In this document: positions 1 through 14,497 of the stretch, piece by piece
Layout of the letters: each line of letters opens with the position of its first letter
Numbering within the stretch: the first letter of the stretch is position 1
Assembly (NCBI GenBank): GCA_013399895.1
Contig: VXBA01001255.1
Location: forward strand, 310,001-374,000
DNA: 64,000 nucleotides
Origin: Serilophus lunatus
Taxonomy: Eukaryota > Chordata > Aves > Passeriformes > Eurylaimidae
Reading direction: 5' to 3'
Notes under the pieces: model-generated
What the model was told of the DNA's origin: nothing
Seen by the model: the letters and a program-made list of their open reading frames with translations, nothing else
Database searches by the model: none
Made by a program: the position numbers and the translations under genes

Positions 1-3000
1 TTACTCCTGTGGGACTGGAAAGTATAACCAAACACTGAGAATGGAAGAAGCAGCGATATTATTTTAATTGCCAGGAAGGAAGTATAGCTGTGAATTTGTA
101 ATAAAAGGGAAAGGGAGATCTAAACTAAGATGTAGAAGGAGTCTGGTGCATATGATGTGAGTTAAGGAGAGCAGAAACACAAAACATCAGGTATCTTGGA
201 CAAGGCTGAACATTTCAGCCAGGGAAGTAGCTCTTTAAATCTGTTATGATGGAATGTGTTTATCCTTTCGTACAGGGTTGGAGAGGATTTACTCTGGTGG
301 AGTGCTGTAAGTATGTATTCGAAAGAGGAGTTTTCTTTTTCCTGTCTGTGTTTGGAGGCAAAAGGGAACAGGACATTTAAATGAAGATTGACACACTCAT
401 TAGCCAAGAACTGTTAGTTCTTGTGTCAAAAGGATGGTAAAAGATAGTCGAAGGGGAAAATGCTGAATGCAGTCTTAATGTCAAAGCTCTGAACAGAGAG
501 AAACAGTAAAGAGAATCATAAACCTGGAAAGATCCAGCTTATCTCATCTGTTGCAAACTTTCAGTTGAACAAGGGTGGACAAACACAGTGTCACCTTGCA
601 ATCCTAGCCCTTTGCAGTCAGAATTTTGTCCTGTTTGTCAGTAGGACATGATGACGAAGTCCTGAGGAACTTTTTTTCATACCCATAGTAGGCAACTAAG
701 CAGTACTTGTCTTTTAATTGCTATTAGAAACTTGACTAGGGAAGCCAATGTGCTAAATATATCAGAGGCCAGACTCAGCTTTGGTCAAGGAGGACCCATT
801 TCTGCTGAAATTAATTAATTACAATCAAGGTAAAATTAAATTATCTGTAAGCAGTCAGAGCAATTAGCTCAGCAGCTGATGCTTTTTCAGGCCTGTCGAA
901 AGGCACAGGTTGTGCGTGCATGTGTGAAATAGGCTCAAGTAACACCTGGCGTTGCTGTGGTGCAGGAGATGGACTTGCCCCCTACCAGTAGGACAAACTG
1001 TGGGATCATGCCCGCACCTTGTTTTCAGTTGGAACTGGACAGACTCAGCCACTCATAGTACCAGGGGCTGGGAAGGAATTAGTTATGAAACTCCTGCAGC
1101 AGCAGTGGCTTCCACTGCCTGTTATTTATCATTAGCAAAAAATACCAATACAAAAATTTCTAATGTGTCACTACTTAGTTTTATGGCAATGCTGTGTTCC
1201 TCTTTGCTTTTCTTGTTCCATCTTCTTATTCAGTTTGTAAGTCATATATGGAATATTAATGTTTGCCTTAAAAATTCATCACGAGATGGTACAGAAGGAG
1301 ACTGAGTGGGTGGTTGTTGTCTCAAGGGGCTTGTAGCTTAGGTGCAATTGAAACAGCATTAGCTGGGAAAATACAGGGAAAAGAATGTCACAGTTAGTGT
1401 TTAGCTGACTAAATCCAGGGGTTTACTATTACCCACAACCCTTTCTATTGTAAGGTATTTCAGGGACATCATGGTAAAGGAGGGTGTAGAAGAAACTTAA
1501 AAGAACATAGTGTGTAGGAGCTCACAGGGGTTTTTTTTTCAAAGTACAAGGGAATGTTGCTACAGGGAGTGGTTCTTGTGTAAGCATACGTGAGAAGTTG
1601 TCAAGGACAAGTGACAAAAAAGTCAAGATGAATAAAAAAAAAAAAGACGTGCTGTATGTTGGTGATGTAATTTAGGAAGAAATAGTCAGGGAGAAATTGA
1701 AGGGAGTGAAGAGTAACTAGAAAAGAGTTGTAAAAAGACAGGTAAGGCTCCAGGGTCGAGAAGCCTGAAGGGAATAGAAGAGTGGAAGCAGAAGGTGTAG
1801 AGAATAAGGGAAAATAGGCACTATTGGCAAAGTAGAGAAAGGCCAATGACAGGAACGAAGGGCAAAACAGCTCAGTGTGCTCTACAGGGAAACTTCAGAA
1901 CTTCCTCCTGCCTGGTACTCCTATTACTAAGTACCTGTTATCTTGCTGCCCATTGCCCTCCAGCCTGTTTTCATTCTGAAAGCATACTCTTGCTCTCTCA
2001 GCAGTGAGAGCTTTTGGGGAAACTTGGACAGCTAAACTTGGTATGATTTATCCCTTTCCATAATATGAAACAAAGAAGTGTATAAAGATGCAGGAAGGTT
2101 TCAGATGAACTCCCTCTATTATAAGCCGTTTTTTAACAGCCAGGACAGTAAATAAATGCCATGTATACACTGAATTTAATGCACACATGTGGAGTCACCA
2201 ACCCCAGGGTTTTGAGCAGCTTGATCCATTAGTAAATTTGTTCTGCATGTTGCTCTATGCAAAGTCAGATGTTAAAAATGAGAACTTCAGTAACTGTTAT
2301 AGGTCCTCTATTTACAGTGGCCTTTTGCTGCTCAGAGATTGCAATTTCCTTTTGCTTGAAGCTACATGCATTCATACAGTGAAAATTGAAGTTTATCCCC
2401 CGTGCTTTTAGATGTGATTGCCTTCTGTGCAGGTTAAAATTCAGCTAGCTGGGAAAGCAGAGGCTTCTGCTAAGCCATCAGCTATGCTATTATATGCCTC
2501 TGGGAAAGTTGCAGCACAGGGCGAAAAGGAAAGGGCAAGAAGTGTCCTATGGAATTACACTCTTAAATATGTATTGAGAATCAGTTACAATGATGCCATT
2601 TTTCACGCTTGTCACCGTTACGGATTTATGTGATGCCATTTTCTAGTTTCATTATATATATTATAAAAAAACCCAACCCAAACCAAAAAGCAAACCCACG
2701 CACCACTAAAGCCTACATTCGAAATGTAATACTTCATGAAGACTGAGAAAAGATAGCTACAAAGTATTTATTTGGATTCATTGTTGCTTTCCTTTTTCCT
2801 CTTTCTGAAGTCTACTAACATTTTTTTGTTCTGAACAGCCTTGTTTGTCAGATACATAAGTGAATACATGTTGAAAACAAGAATACTGTTATGTATATAG
2901 CCTAGTATCTTCCACTAGATGGATGTGTATTTATAAAGTTATAATAAAAATATTCTTGTTATAATCATGGAAATTAAAGCATAAGTTAAGAGTTCTTGTC

Positions 3001-6000
3001 TACCTCTGCTGTTGAAAGATTTTTGTCTTCTCTCTATGTGTCCATCTTGGGTGTCTGTCTTGTGTGCTCTGGATAACTGCAGCCTGGAAGGTGAAAGAAC
3101 AGATAGAGCATACATATGGAAAGTAACAAAAAACCCGGTTTGGGATGTTTTGAGATGAAAAGTAGGTTTTTGTAGAAATGAAAATAAAGGGGAGTCTCAG
3201 ATCCCTGCTATACATAGTTTAGGTTTCCTAGTGGGTAGGCATCCATGTGACAGAACCTACTAGTACAGCTGGCAAAAATCTGTTGTGTCAAACAGAGAGG
3301 ATGACCCTGAATGGTCATGAAAAATTGATTTGTGCTCTTATTCTTGGAGATGGGTCCCCCTGAGCCAAGGCTGATGCCCACTGGCAGGGAATGTTGCACA
3401 GGCAACTTGCCCTTTGCTGCATATCTGTTGTGACAGAAAATAAATGACTTGTTCTCTACTCTTGACAGGCTGATGCGGTTAGTGTGCACCAGAGAGAAGG
3501 AAAAAAAAAGGATAACCACAATTAAAAATACAAGTCCAGATATGTGTAATTTCTGACACTGTCACAATAAGGTTAGTGTAGCTCAAGCTACCCAGAAATG
3601 AAAAGTCAGGTAGAGAAACCTGGGCTAAATATATCACCACAAGTGACAGTAAGAACCAGAAGCTGTCTAGCAAGTTACACTGTCTCCTTTCTTTATGGGG
3701 ATAAATTAACTGCATTACAGTCCCCATAAATTGCACTTACACCACACAGATTTGTAAGGGCTGTATATCAAGAACTGTCTTCTCTAGTGATGACAAAGTT
3801 GCTTTGGTCTTTCCAGAGCTTGGCATATTAGAGTATGACCTAGGTATTTCTTTGCCCTTTCTCCAGCATTATTATTGTTTCTTTGATTGTTTTCTTTGCC
3901 CAGTGGCTGTGTATTGCTTCCTGTCTTGCTTCCTTTCTCTGTGAGGACAGAGTGACAGTAATTCTTGATGCCTGCCATATTTGACAGAGGTTCTTTTAAT
4001 CCTATTGCTGAAATATCTGTAGAACTATGTAGCACTGAATTTGTTTACTAAAATATGTGTTGAAGACTGAAAGGGAGTCAGATTGGTTTGGAGGAGGGAG
4101 AAGAGGAAGGTAAGACTAGACTGGGTACTTATTTGTTTACATGTGAACCTGTAAACTTCTCTGCTGTGGCCTCTGAGACTTCTGGGTCACTTTGACCAGC
4201 AGACTTTGTTGTGTCATCTTTTACTTCTGAAGCAAAGATCAGACATGAATTCAGCCTCACTGTATTAGGAAGGGGTCAATAACAGAGACCTACTTAATAC
4301 TCTTAGTCCTAGGAAGTGGGCTTTCTGCTTTGAAATTTGTGGGTGAGGCCCTTTTGCATTGTGTGTGCAGTGTACGTGAGTCTTCCTTAGGGCACCACCT
4401 CATGGCAGATAAACTTGGAGGACTTGTGCTTCCTATATGCTTAGTGCACAAAGTCAGACTGGATTTGATTGTCATTCACACTACTTGACTACTCTTGTCT
4501 TGCTTCACCCTCCCAACTTCTACTAAACTGGTTCTACTCTTTGTCCCATCCCAGAGGTGTGTTCATCTTTTCTTCTGATGGAAACAATTAGCTCCTAAAA
4601 ATCACTCTCCTTCTGCACAAGAGTTCTGACAATATTACCTTTTCTGGCCTGCAAGGAAAGACACAACCTTTTATTCCAACTTTTCCTCTCCCTTAGTTTG
4701 CTCTCACTCTTGTCACTCTTTCCTTCAGCAACTAAACTCCACAGTACACTGAGGTTCAACCTTGCAGAGGGGAGAAGAGTGTTTGCAGGAAGCAAATCCC
4801 CTGCTGCTTCAATGAACAGGATACACAAAGTAATGCTTCCAGTGCACTCAGTACAAGTAAGACCTCAGAATTAGCTCTGTGGCTACTCTTAAGTTCACCT
4901 AAAGAAAGATAAAATAATTCTGAGAGTCTATTTGAGAGAAAAATGAAGATGCTCAAGCACAGAGTAACCTGGCTTACAAGGACAACTTGAATGAGTGTGA
5001 GTTGTCCAGCTAAAGAAGAAGAAACTGAAGAGGAATGATAAAACTAATGTTAAAAACAATTGTTAAAGGTAAACAGTCTTTTACCTGTATTTGTGAAGTA
5101 CTGGATGAAAAATTTTATGTTTAAAATACAGCAAGACAGAGAAAGTTATCTCCTATAAAAAGGTTTATAGTGAGTAAAGCCTGGTATAGATCATTTGGAA
5201 GAGTACTTTATTGCATCAGAGATCATTAAAAACAGATTAGGCAAATATCTCTTGCGAGTGATTCAAAGAAACTAGATCCTGCCTGGGGAATGGGGGTTAG
5301 TTAGATAACCTCTCCAGAGCTCCCTAGTTCAATTATTCTACACTTCCAAACCTCAGTGATCCTCCAAGTTTGACAATTGTTGCAGCAGAGGCCGCAGGTT
5401 TTGCTTCTAGTTGCATCTCTCTGAGTGTCAATGACATCTTGATTTGCAAGAATCAATGTGCACCTTGGCTTCTCCTTCAGGCCTGTTAAATAACAAGAAC
5501 CTTTGGAGTGGTTTGCCACTTTTTTTTTTCAGATACAATTGCACATAGGCTTTTGAGACAGAAATACTATATAATTGTGACAGATAAGACGTGGTATCAT
5601 TTTCATGGGTTTTCTTCGAGGAAAGGTACAAGTACTTTTTGATTGCTATACATATAGGTACAAGTTTTCAGTCTTCCTGGAAAATAGGAAGCACTTCAAA
5701 ACTAGGTCCCTCTAAGCCACGGTAGCTAAAGCAAGTAATTGTATTTTTGCATTTTTCCCTGTGACAAAGTAATTTCTGTGGGATAACACCACAGCTATGG
5801 TGATTACATCTTTGCTTTAGACTGTGGGAAGAATGATAAGAAAAACAAGTGTAAGTAGGCTGTGCAAGAAGAGCTGCAGTGAGGGTTGGATTAAGCTCTG
5901 TATGGCAGGGGGAGAAATGGAGACTGCTCCTGTAAGTGACAACAAGGTCTGTGTGGGCTGGCAGAGGCAAGACTGAATTTCCAGCTGGGGAGGAGAACTG

Positions 6001-8019
6001 AGCTGTGTCAGGACAGAAAGATGGGAGAGCAGTGAGCTGCTAGAGTCAGATGAGGATCTGCTTTCTCTCTTCCCAGTGCTGCTTGCTTCTGTTCAGCATG
6101 GGTAGTTCCTATACTTCCACTGGATCTGCTGATATTTCCTCTTTATGGGAAAAGTAGTATCCTAGTCCAGGCTTGAAGATTAACTTGTTTTATCACCTTT
6201 CTGGGGCAAGCAAAAGGCACTTATCTAAATTGTAACAGCATGGAGGTAACTCTCTAAGCTGCTAAACTCAGTACTGTTCAGGTGCCTGTTGCCAAAGTTT
6301 ATTCCCAACTTTCAAATGTAATGAAGCTGCACCTCCAGTGTTCCTTTAAAAGATGATTGGGAACAACTGTGTAAGGAATCAGATGTGGGCAAGACAGAGG
6401 GGACTTCTCATTCCCCTTCTAGTAACAGCTTTTAGAAACAACATGAAATTGCTGGTGCATTGTATTGTCTTTCTGCTTATGTTTGAAGTGTTCACATGCC
6501 ACATCTCTAGATGTTGCATTTCTCATAGGGCAGTCCCATGGTAATCTTAAATTGTGCAGCCTCTTGATGACTTTTAAGTACAGCGTCGAAGCAAGTGTGA
6601 TCTGATTTTAAAGCAAACCACCTTTTTCAGTCTGAACAAAGAACTCTCTCCCAACATAGTGCCCACATTAAGCACTTCATGGCCTCTGTAAATACATGGT
6701 GCACAGACAAACCTGTGTGTTGTCCAGATGTCAGGAATGGCCCCTATAGAGGGGGAAGTGACTTACAATACGGGGAATATGAAACTGCTTCTACGTTCTA
6801 AGGAGGCAGTTTGCTCTATCCAATTTGTTTTGACAGGTAAGTGCTATTTCAGCCAGTCCTGGATGTTGCCAGGAGACACTTCAGGTATAATTAGGAGTGT
6901 AGGCTGCAGTTCAAAGCTGGCTGTTTATTTGTTCTGGTGCGGTGGCAGATGGGATTTGACTCACAAAGACATTGCCAAGGTCTGTACTGTCTGCCCATAG
7001 ATCTTCATAAGGCATTGGTTATATGACCAATATGACCATGAAGCTTGCAGTGGTCGGGCATCCATCTGTCTACCTCCAAGGCTGGTTCTTTCCACATGAT
7101 CCATGACTATGGCTCACTGGAGAGAGAAGAATGTTATGCCCTTGTAATGAAGAAGGTGCTTGTATTTAAGGATGCCCTGATGTGATAGATCTTATCCATA
7201 CCTTAATCAAGCAACAGGTGGACTTTACTTTCTAGGCATGATGCAAAAACCACTTGTGTAGCAGGGAAAGAATAATGATCTTGCGGGAGGAAAGATTTTT
7301 GACTCGCAGGCTGGTTAAGTTTGCTGTCTGGCAGAGTGGCTGCCAATAAACTGTGGCAAAAACGTGGCCTTCTTGAAATCAATAGGGATGGGTCTTTTCT
7401 CTTACACACATTTCTTAATGAATCATCCCTGTGGACAGATGTCCAGATACTTGTGCTCACTGAACATATGCACTTTGCAAAGCCTTGTTTATTGCACACA
7501 TTTAACAGATTGAATTCCAGCAGCATTTGAAAACTGTAGTATTAAATGTGATATGAGCCAGTAGGGAGAGAGGCACATATTAAATGTGATAAGAGATAGT
7601 GTTTCCAAGGGTTTATTTTCCCATGCTTTTTTGTTTGTTTGTTTACAGACAACAAATGGAATGATCGAAATTAAATTTGCATCTGCTTTATGGAACGATG
7701 GAACAACTTTATTTATGTTTTCCAGATTAAATTAAGTGAATGTGGGTTTTTTTATTCATTTTGATTTTTATGTTTCAAAGACATGTTTCTGATCAAATTT
7801 AGGTGAACTTGGTTCTGAAATACAATTTTGAAAGAGAAAATTCAAGCTCAGTAAGAAACCAGTGTGGAGGCCAGATAGCCTTATCAACTGCTCTTTAGAT
7901 CTGACCCTATCAAACTTTTTGAAGCAGTCTTGCTCTTAGTCTTCCAATAGGAGATTTTATTAGGTTCAGCTGAAAAAGACCATTGCTGTACCAGGCCTAG
8001 GAACTGAAGGGAGCAGAAC

Positions 8020-8312
8020 TCATGAAATTGTAGAGTGATTTATTTAGATTGGGGTTTTGAGAGGAGACTCTGCAGGTCTTCTGGTCCAGCTTCTGCTCAG
8101 ATCGGCTTCAAAGCTGGATCAAGTAGTGATGTTAGATCAAGTTGTTCAGAGCCTTGTTCAGTCAAGCTCTGAGATTCTCAAGAACAAAGATACTCCAACC
8201 TCCCTGGGGCCTTGAGGGTAATGGTGAATCACCTTAGTAGGAAGGACTTTTCCCTCTCCTTTATACCTTACTGGAAATTCCCTTGGTGCAGCTTGTGTGT
8301 CATTGTCTGACA
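8020..8312 (-). mobile_element. CR1 LINE fragment, minus orientation, diverged
   Basis: Read on the + strand this is the reverse complement of a CR1 3' region. It contains CTGCAGGTCTTCTGGTCCAG, then TTGTTCAGAGCCTTGTTCAG, then AGATACTCCAACCTCCCTGG, then TGGAAATTCCCTTGGTGCAG and CTTGTGTGTCATTGTC. Each corresponds in order to a conserved block of avian CR1. Many substitutions show it is older than the copy near 35 kb. Ends are approximate. Confidence 0.85.
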
Positions 8313-9573
8313 ACAAGTTTGGTCCTTATTTGTGAGACTTGATATCCCTTTTTGTGATGATGACTCATAAGTGTAGGGGTATCATAGATAAGGAAAGTAA
8401 AATAATGAATGCCTCCTTGAACTATTGCTATTTCTGAACAGGGCCAGAAGCTTCCAGTTTGAATGCTGCACAGTGAAAGTAAGATGAATTTTCTGCTCAT
8501 CTCCCTGTTTCATTAGATTCCTGGTCTCAGCAACAGATTCATTTTGGACTATTTTCTGTTCTTGTTGCCATCTTTGTCATTGGAATGGGATATCAGCATG
8601 TTAATACCTCATATAACCTGTGAATGATGGTAGAGCACAGTCGCTCTTTGGCATTTTCAATGCCCTGTAATTTCATTATCTGGCCATTCTTCCCTTTCCC
8701 TGCAGTGTAGTGTGTCTGACATGGTGATTGCCACTTCTAATGTCTTTTTCTGCTACTACTTCTGAAGATTTTCCTCTGTCGTTATGGGTGGTTCACCTTT
8801 CCCAAAAGGAAGGTAATTCTTCAGGTGAAAAAGAACTTTATCTTACATCCTCAAACTATATTTTTTCCTTGTGGCAGAAATACTAAATCACTGCTTCTTT
8901 GCAATTTTCATCCTGAAGAATTTTATAGAACCATGTTAGATATATAAGCATCAATCTTCACTGTAACATGGTCACTTTTTTGAGTAGAAGAGAGGAGGTC
9001 TATAATAGAGAACTGTTAGTTCTGCACTTGTTCTTTATACATCGTACTTTTTTGGGTGCCCTGATCTCTGGAGATGCTAATACTAGCCAAACATTTGACA
9101 ATTCTTATTGTCAAAGAGTTTTGGAAAGTGTGTTAAAATAGCAGAATGTTTAAAAGGTGTCTTCTCTTTCAGCTGTGGAGATAAGAGATGTCTTGTATCA
9201 TGCTCTCAGTGGTCCATTTCAGACAATTTCTCAGATTCCTCAGTATTGCAAGGATGAAGGATAGTAGCAATGCCCTTGACTATTCTTTCCCTGCCTTTCT
9301 GTGTTATATTACATGGAGATTTTTGGTGGAATTTTGCTTTGTTTCAACTTTTGTGGTGAAGCTCTGATGTTTGTTCTGAGGAGTTGGGAAGTGTCTTGGG
9401 ATTGCAGGATTTCAGGACGTGTAAGTTCTGTGTATTGCTCCAGACAAAATGTTATCCCTTACAGTCCCACCTTCCTATGATAACATTACAAACTCATGGA
9501 ATGGCAGTATGAAGATGAGTGGTTGAAATCCTGCTTGTAGGTATCTCTGGATATTAAAGATAGTAGAGATCAT

Positions 9574-9610
9574 GCCTTTTTTTAGAAAGGCCCTACCTAG
9601 TGGGTAGGGC
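9574..9610. repeat. Two overlapping hairpins
   Basis: GCCTTT pairs with AAAGGC around a 6-nt loop, and GCCCTACC pairs with GGTAGGGC around TAGTG. The two stems overlap at 9590-9591. Confidence 0.85.
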
Positions 9611-12600
9611 ATTTATGGAACGCTTATACTAAGCAAGAAGACTATGACCCACATTAACAATACCTCAGTTAATAGGAGGGAATTTTGTATTATTATAATA
9701 AAGTTAGAGACATAAAACTTAAGAAGTTTGATTTGTACATGTTTGTTTTTTTATTGTCCTTAGAATGGAAATTTCAAAGCTTTTAGTGGGGTCATTACCC
9801 CCATTGATTGGTAACTGTTGTCACAGTTTGCAAGGGCTTTTTGTGAATGATTGGGTGTTGAGTGCTACAGTTCCTATGTCTTCAAGTCTTGTAACCCACT
9901 TATTCCCTCCCTCCCATGCATATCTGAGTTCTTGTAATACACATATTAATTGTCTGCTAATTTTGGACTTTCCAAGGTGTTTGATGGAGTGCATGGGGAC
10001 TTAATGAGCAGTGGAAACACCACTTGGTATTTGGAGCAAGAACTGACACTACTTGTAGCAAGGACATTTAACTAGGCACAGCCAGAGCCCCTGCTGTAGC
10101 ACAGGACATAGTGAGGTTCTGTATTTTGCATTAGAGCTGCCAGTCCCTGGGCTAGTGGTGTTGCCACATGTCCCCGTTCAGTTTTGACCAAAATGGATTT
10201 TGGTGTGCAGATACATGATTGGGAGTCTTCACTCAGTTAGAAGATCTGATTTACTGAAGTAATATTTAGAGTGAATTCCCTGTATTCACATATGTGTGGC
10301 TGGAAGACTTCTGAGGTGGACAAGGGGCATGAGACTACCTAACTGTATAGTGTCAAAGGGCAGAAGTGATGCTGAGGGTACTGTTACAGATGGGAGCTGA
10401 CAAGGACGGACTGGGTGGAGGGACAGCTAGTTGTGAAGGGCATTGGCCAGGGAAGGTCAATATCTCTACACTTCTGCTTTTTAGCAAAACCAAAACCAAC
10501 TCTCCCCTGTTTTTATGGACTAGAGGGGAATCCAAAGGAAAGCAGGCTCCTTAGATTAGATTAGCTTTAAACCTTTTTAGAAAGAAGGAGTATTTAAATT
10601 TAATGTCAAGAAAAAGATTTATGGAACCGACTTCTGAGCCACACTGAGTAATGCCTTGTTTTACAGCTTTAAATTTCTTTTAGACAGAGTACTGCATCTC
10701 TAATTTCTATCGTGTTGTGAAGATGTGGATGATTGTTATTAAAGGCTGTGAGAAGCAATTGGTCAGCTCATTGCCAAACTGATGTAATTCCTGGGTGTTA
10801 TATATGGACTGCAGTTGGGTTAACACTGCAATCCATGTATTCTAAATTGTTTTCATAGTGCTTGGCCAATAAAATTACAGGTTTATTATGTTCATGCAGA
10901 TCTCTTGTTTAATCAAGAATGCCACTTGTGCTGTAAATACTAAGATGTTGCTCTAAAAATACCCCTTGTTCTCTTGATGTAAGAGCATGTGAATCAAATT
11001 TGTTTTATTTTTCTTTATGTTTGAATGTAAATGCAGTAGTTTTGAATGCACAGGGCTCGTGGCATCTGCAAGTACTAGCCATAGCTGTTCAAGACTGCCT
11101 TGTGCTATTCTGACTGTAGCATTGCTAATCCTAGGCATCTAAAAGAGCTTGAAACAATTTTCTGTCTACTTTCTTGGGGTAATTTAAAAATAATGCAGTG
11201 GAGTTTAAAACAGTTTTGTAGCTTCATCTATACATGTGTGTAAAGAAAAAAAAAGAGTATATGAGATTTTGTTGTTTTGTTTTAAGGCATCATTGGCCTC
11301 CAAGAGCTAGGGCTTAAGGAAAACCAAAATGCAACAACCCATGAGAGAGAACTTAGGCACAGTGATGCAGTGGAGGACTCTGTGGTGCTCTCACAGCTTG
11401 GTTCATAGCTGTGCCCCTAGTGCCCGTTTGCTGTAGCATCAGTTTTCTAATGAGAGCTGCTGTGACTGCAGGAATGTTGTGAAGTGTCTGTGGAGCTGTT
11501 GGAACTAGACTTGTGCTGGTATATCTACTAGAGAGATCTGTATCAATTGCCATTTGAAAGGCTGGACTGGAGAGTATTTTCATTCTTCCGTGTTGTATAT
11601 GTGAATTTACAACATATTACCCTGTTCCAATAACTAGGCTTACTGAAGATCATCTTTGGAGCTTTTGCTGTCAGTCCTGCTGCAAAAGAGCACAAAGAAA
11701 TATTTCTGGTTTGGGAGGTGCTTTATAAAAGTAGTTTATAGATGACGATCTTAGTGAAATGGCAACCATAAACCATGAAAGGCAGAAGGAGCCTTTGGAT
11801 TTGTTCTTTAGTCTATCACAAGTACTTAAAAGATGTGTTACTCACCTTTACATCTCACAAGGTAAGACAAAGAATTTGTACAGAGCTGATGCGCTGATAC
11901 CATCTGCTTGAATCAGCCCTATGGTCCCCCCCATGCTTCAGCCTCTGGTAATTCTCAGAGCTCTAATCTTTTGGCAGCTGAACATTTACTCATGAAAAGC
12001 ATATTGCTGTTTGTCTTTGAATTCTGCTTCCCCTTTGCAGCCGACACAGCTCATGATGAACTTCTGCACAGTCACAAAGGCAGAACAGGAGACTTTTGGA
12101 TCTAAACTATATGAGAGTCCTCAGTTTTGGAGGATGTTGTTATTAGAATTATTCTTAATGATGGCTTTGCAGTCTTCATATAATGAAACTTGGAGTGGGG
12201 GTGGATTTGTTCATTGAAGAATCACAATGCAGAGAGATAACTTGTGCTGAAACTTGTGGAGATGACCTAGCTTTACCTTAAGAGGAATCAGGAAATTTAT
12301 TCCCTTATGTCCCATTTAAGATTTTATGCTCATATGTCATGTAAGAATGGAAATGAATTTCACCTTCAGGTAAGCCTTGTCACCTGTCTCTGTCCTTACT
12401 GCCATCCAGAGACTATTTCTCCTTTCTAGTCTAGGCTCTAATAAAGCAGGACAAGCTGGTGTGTCTTACCTGCCTCCAGCCCATGTTTTCATTTCAATGT
12501 AGGTGCCAATCTTAGGTTTTATTGCAGTCATAACAGATGCTAGAGAGACTGTATGGCAGGGAGCGACAAGGAGGTAGGGAATGTCTGAAGACCTGCTCCT

Positions 12601-13320
12601 GTAACTTCATGGCCTTCATAAAGATAGGACCTTCTGGTATGACTGGTTCTGGAGAGGAGAAGAGATTATTCAGGTGATTACTCCAGGGCTCTTGAGACAG
12701 TAAAGAGGAAAACAAAGCTCTCACAGACCTTACATAATGGCCGTTACATATCTTGTTTAGTCAATTTGCATTCTTCCTTTGTCTTACTGCACAGGCATTC
12801 CCTTCTGCGTTTCTCAAGGGACAGAAGGATTTTTGGAAGATTGGAGAACTTCCTGGTACTCAACCAAGAACATTCTAATGCAGAAATAGTCAGTGGGACT
12901 ATTAGTGTTTTTAGAGCCCTCCTCCGGTTTTCATCTGACCAACTGATCCTGGGCCCCAAACAATCCTAAAAGAATTCCAATAGTTAACAGGGCTTCAGAT
13001 TTCTGCAGTGGTGATTTGCCTCTTTTCTCTTGTATAATGGATTTGGATAATGTACAGTTTGTATGTCTGAGTTTCCTACTTTTACAGCTTTGAAATTCTC
13101 AGCCATAATGTTATATTAAAGGAGATTTGAATTCAAGTTCCTCTATTTTTCTCAGCTTCTCTTTTTTTAAGTAACAGAACACTTAAGTCTGTAAGAAAAA
13201 TTGCCCTTGACAGCTTTAACTGCGCTATTCCACATCTTCCCATGTAGACATTAGCACAAGGTATTTCTATAGTGGGAAAAAACATTTTCTCTCTCACTGA
13301 GGTAAAAAAGAGATTAATGG

Positions 13321-13380
13321 ATTTTTTAGTTTCTTTTCCCCCTTCTTCCCCCTCTTCCCTCTTTTTCCCCCTCCTCTGAT
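13321..13380. repeat. CT-rich polypyrimidine tract
   Basis: Roughly 45 bases of almost pure C and T (TTCCCCCTTCTTCCCCCTCT and similar). It is followed by CTGATCACACTACTGGG with no AG-bounded coding exon, so it is read as low-complexity intron sequence rather than an acceptor. Confidence 0.8.
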
Positions 13381-14462
13381 CACACTACTGGGCTGACACC
13401 AAAAGTTGTAATTTTTTTGTGGATCTGGACACATTCCTTCATTTTTCCCCCACCCCCATCCTGCCACAAATTGCTGTCAGTTCTTCAGAGGTCAATTTTT
13501 AGGGGAGGGAAAAAAAAATTAAAGGTTTTTTTTCTTCCTATCGAGTCAGATTTTAAGCCAATATATTTTACCTGTCTTTAGGAAGTACTCTGTTGTGGGA
13601 AAATGTTCACTTCGTATCATCTGTATCTTTCTTCCAAAGCTTCATTTCTTTGGCAGGCACAGAACTGATAACTGACTGCTTTGGAAGATGGGTCATCTGG
13701 CTTGAGTGCCCAACTGGAGCTCTGAACTGGGCGTTCAGGTCCCTCTTCTGCCTTTACTCTCACTCTCAGGTCCTGGATATATATCCCAGGACTAAGTCTA
13801 TGTAGTGTGGCTATTGTAGCCTCTTGCTGCCTGGAGGAATCCTTAGGGCTAAGTCAGGTTCTCATGATAGGGCTTCTTAGGGGCGTGCTCTTTCAGCTGA
13901 AATGAAGGGAGACATCCTATCACTCCCTTGAATTCACATTTTTGAAGTCTTTTTGTGTCCAAGAATGAAGGAGAAGACGACAGGGTGGGTTCCTTCTGTT
14001 AGGCAGGCAGTACAGGAAAACATTTGCTCAGATTTCCTGTTTCACTTGCTGGGAAGCTACTTTATCTCTGTTTGAGACTGTTTACAGGCTGTTGTGATAC
14101 AGATCATGCTCATTCTTTTTTGCTGATGTAGCTGCAATCTGAAATAGTTAAATATCAGCTGGAGACAGAGCTGCACTCCATGGCACCTGCCTTCTGTGAA
14201 TATCCATCAACTGGCTCATAGAGTTCTTTGAATCCTCAGTCATCATTCCCAGCCCAGTTTCTGAAAATATCTAGTGAGCAAGATTTCATAAGAGCCTGCT
14301 TGCTTGGCCCTTCAAAGGAGATAACATCTGGGCTCCAGGGGTGTTTGGCATGAGTAAGAGCTTCTCTGCACAGGAGCAAAGAAAGGAAATTGCCCAGAGA
14401 GAAAGTGTTTTCACAGCAATATATGAAAATAATTTTACTTCACTATTTAGTGATACAAGACA

Positions 14463-14495
<33 letters not shown>
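14463..14495. repeat. (AAT)11 microsatellite
   Basis: Eleven uninterrupted AAT units lie in an AT-rich intronic stretch. Perfect trinucleotide arrays of this length are usually length-polymorphic. The local reading frame through it (a run of isoleucines) has no other sign of coding. Confidence 0.97.

Positions 14496-14497
<2 letters not shown>

Noticed and set aside
521..640. AATCATAAACCTGGAAAGATCC resembling the start of a reversed CR1 tail.
   Set aside because: Only one short block matches; the downstream blocks expected of CR1 are not visible.
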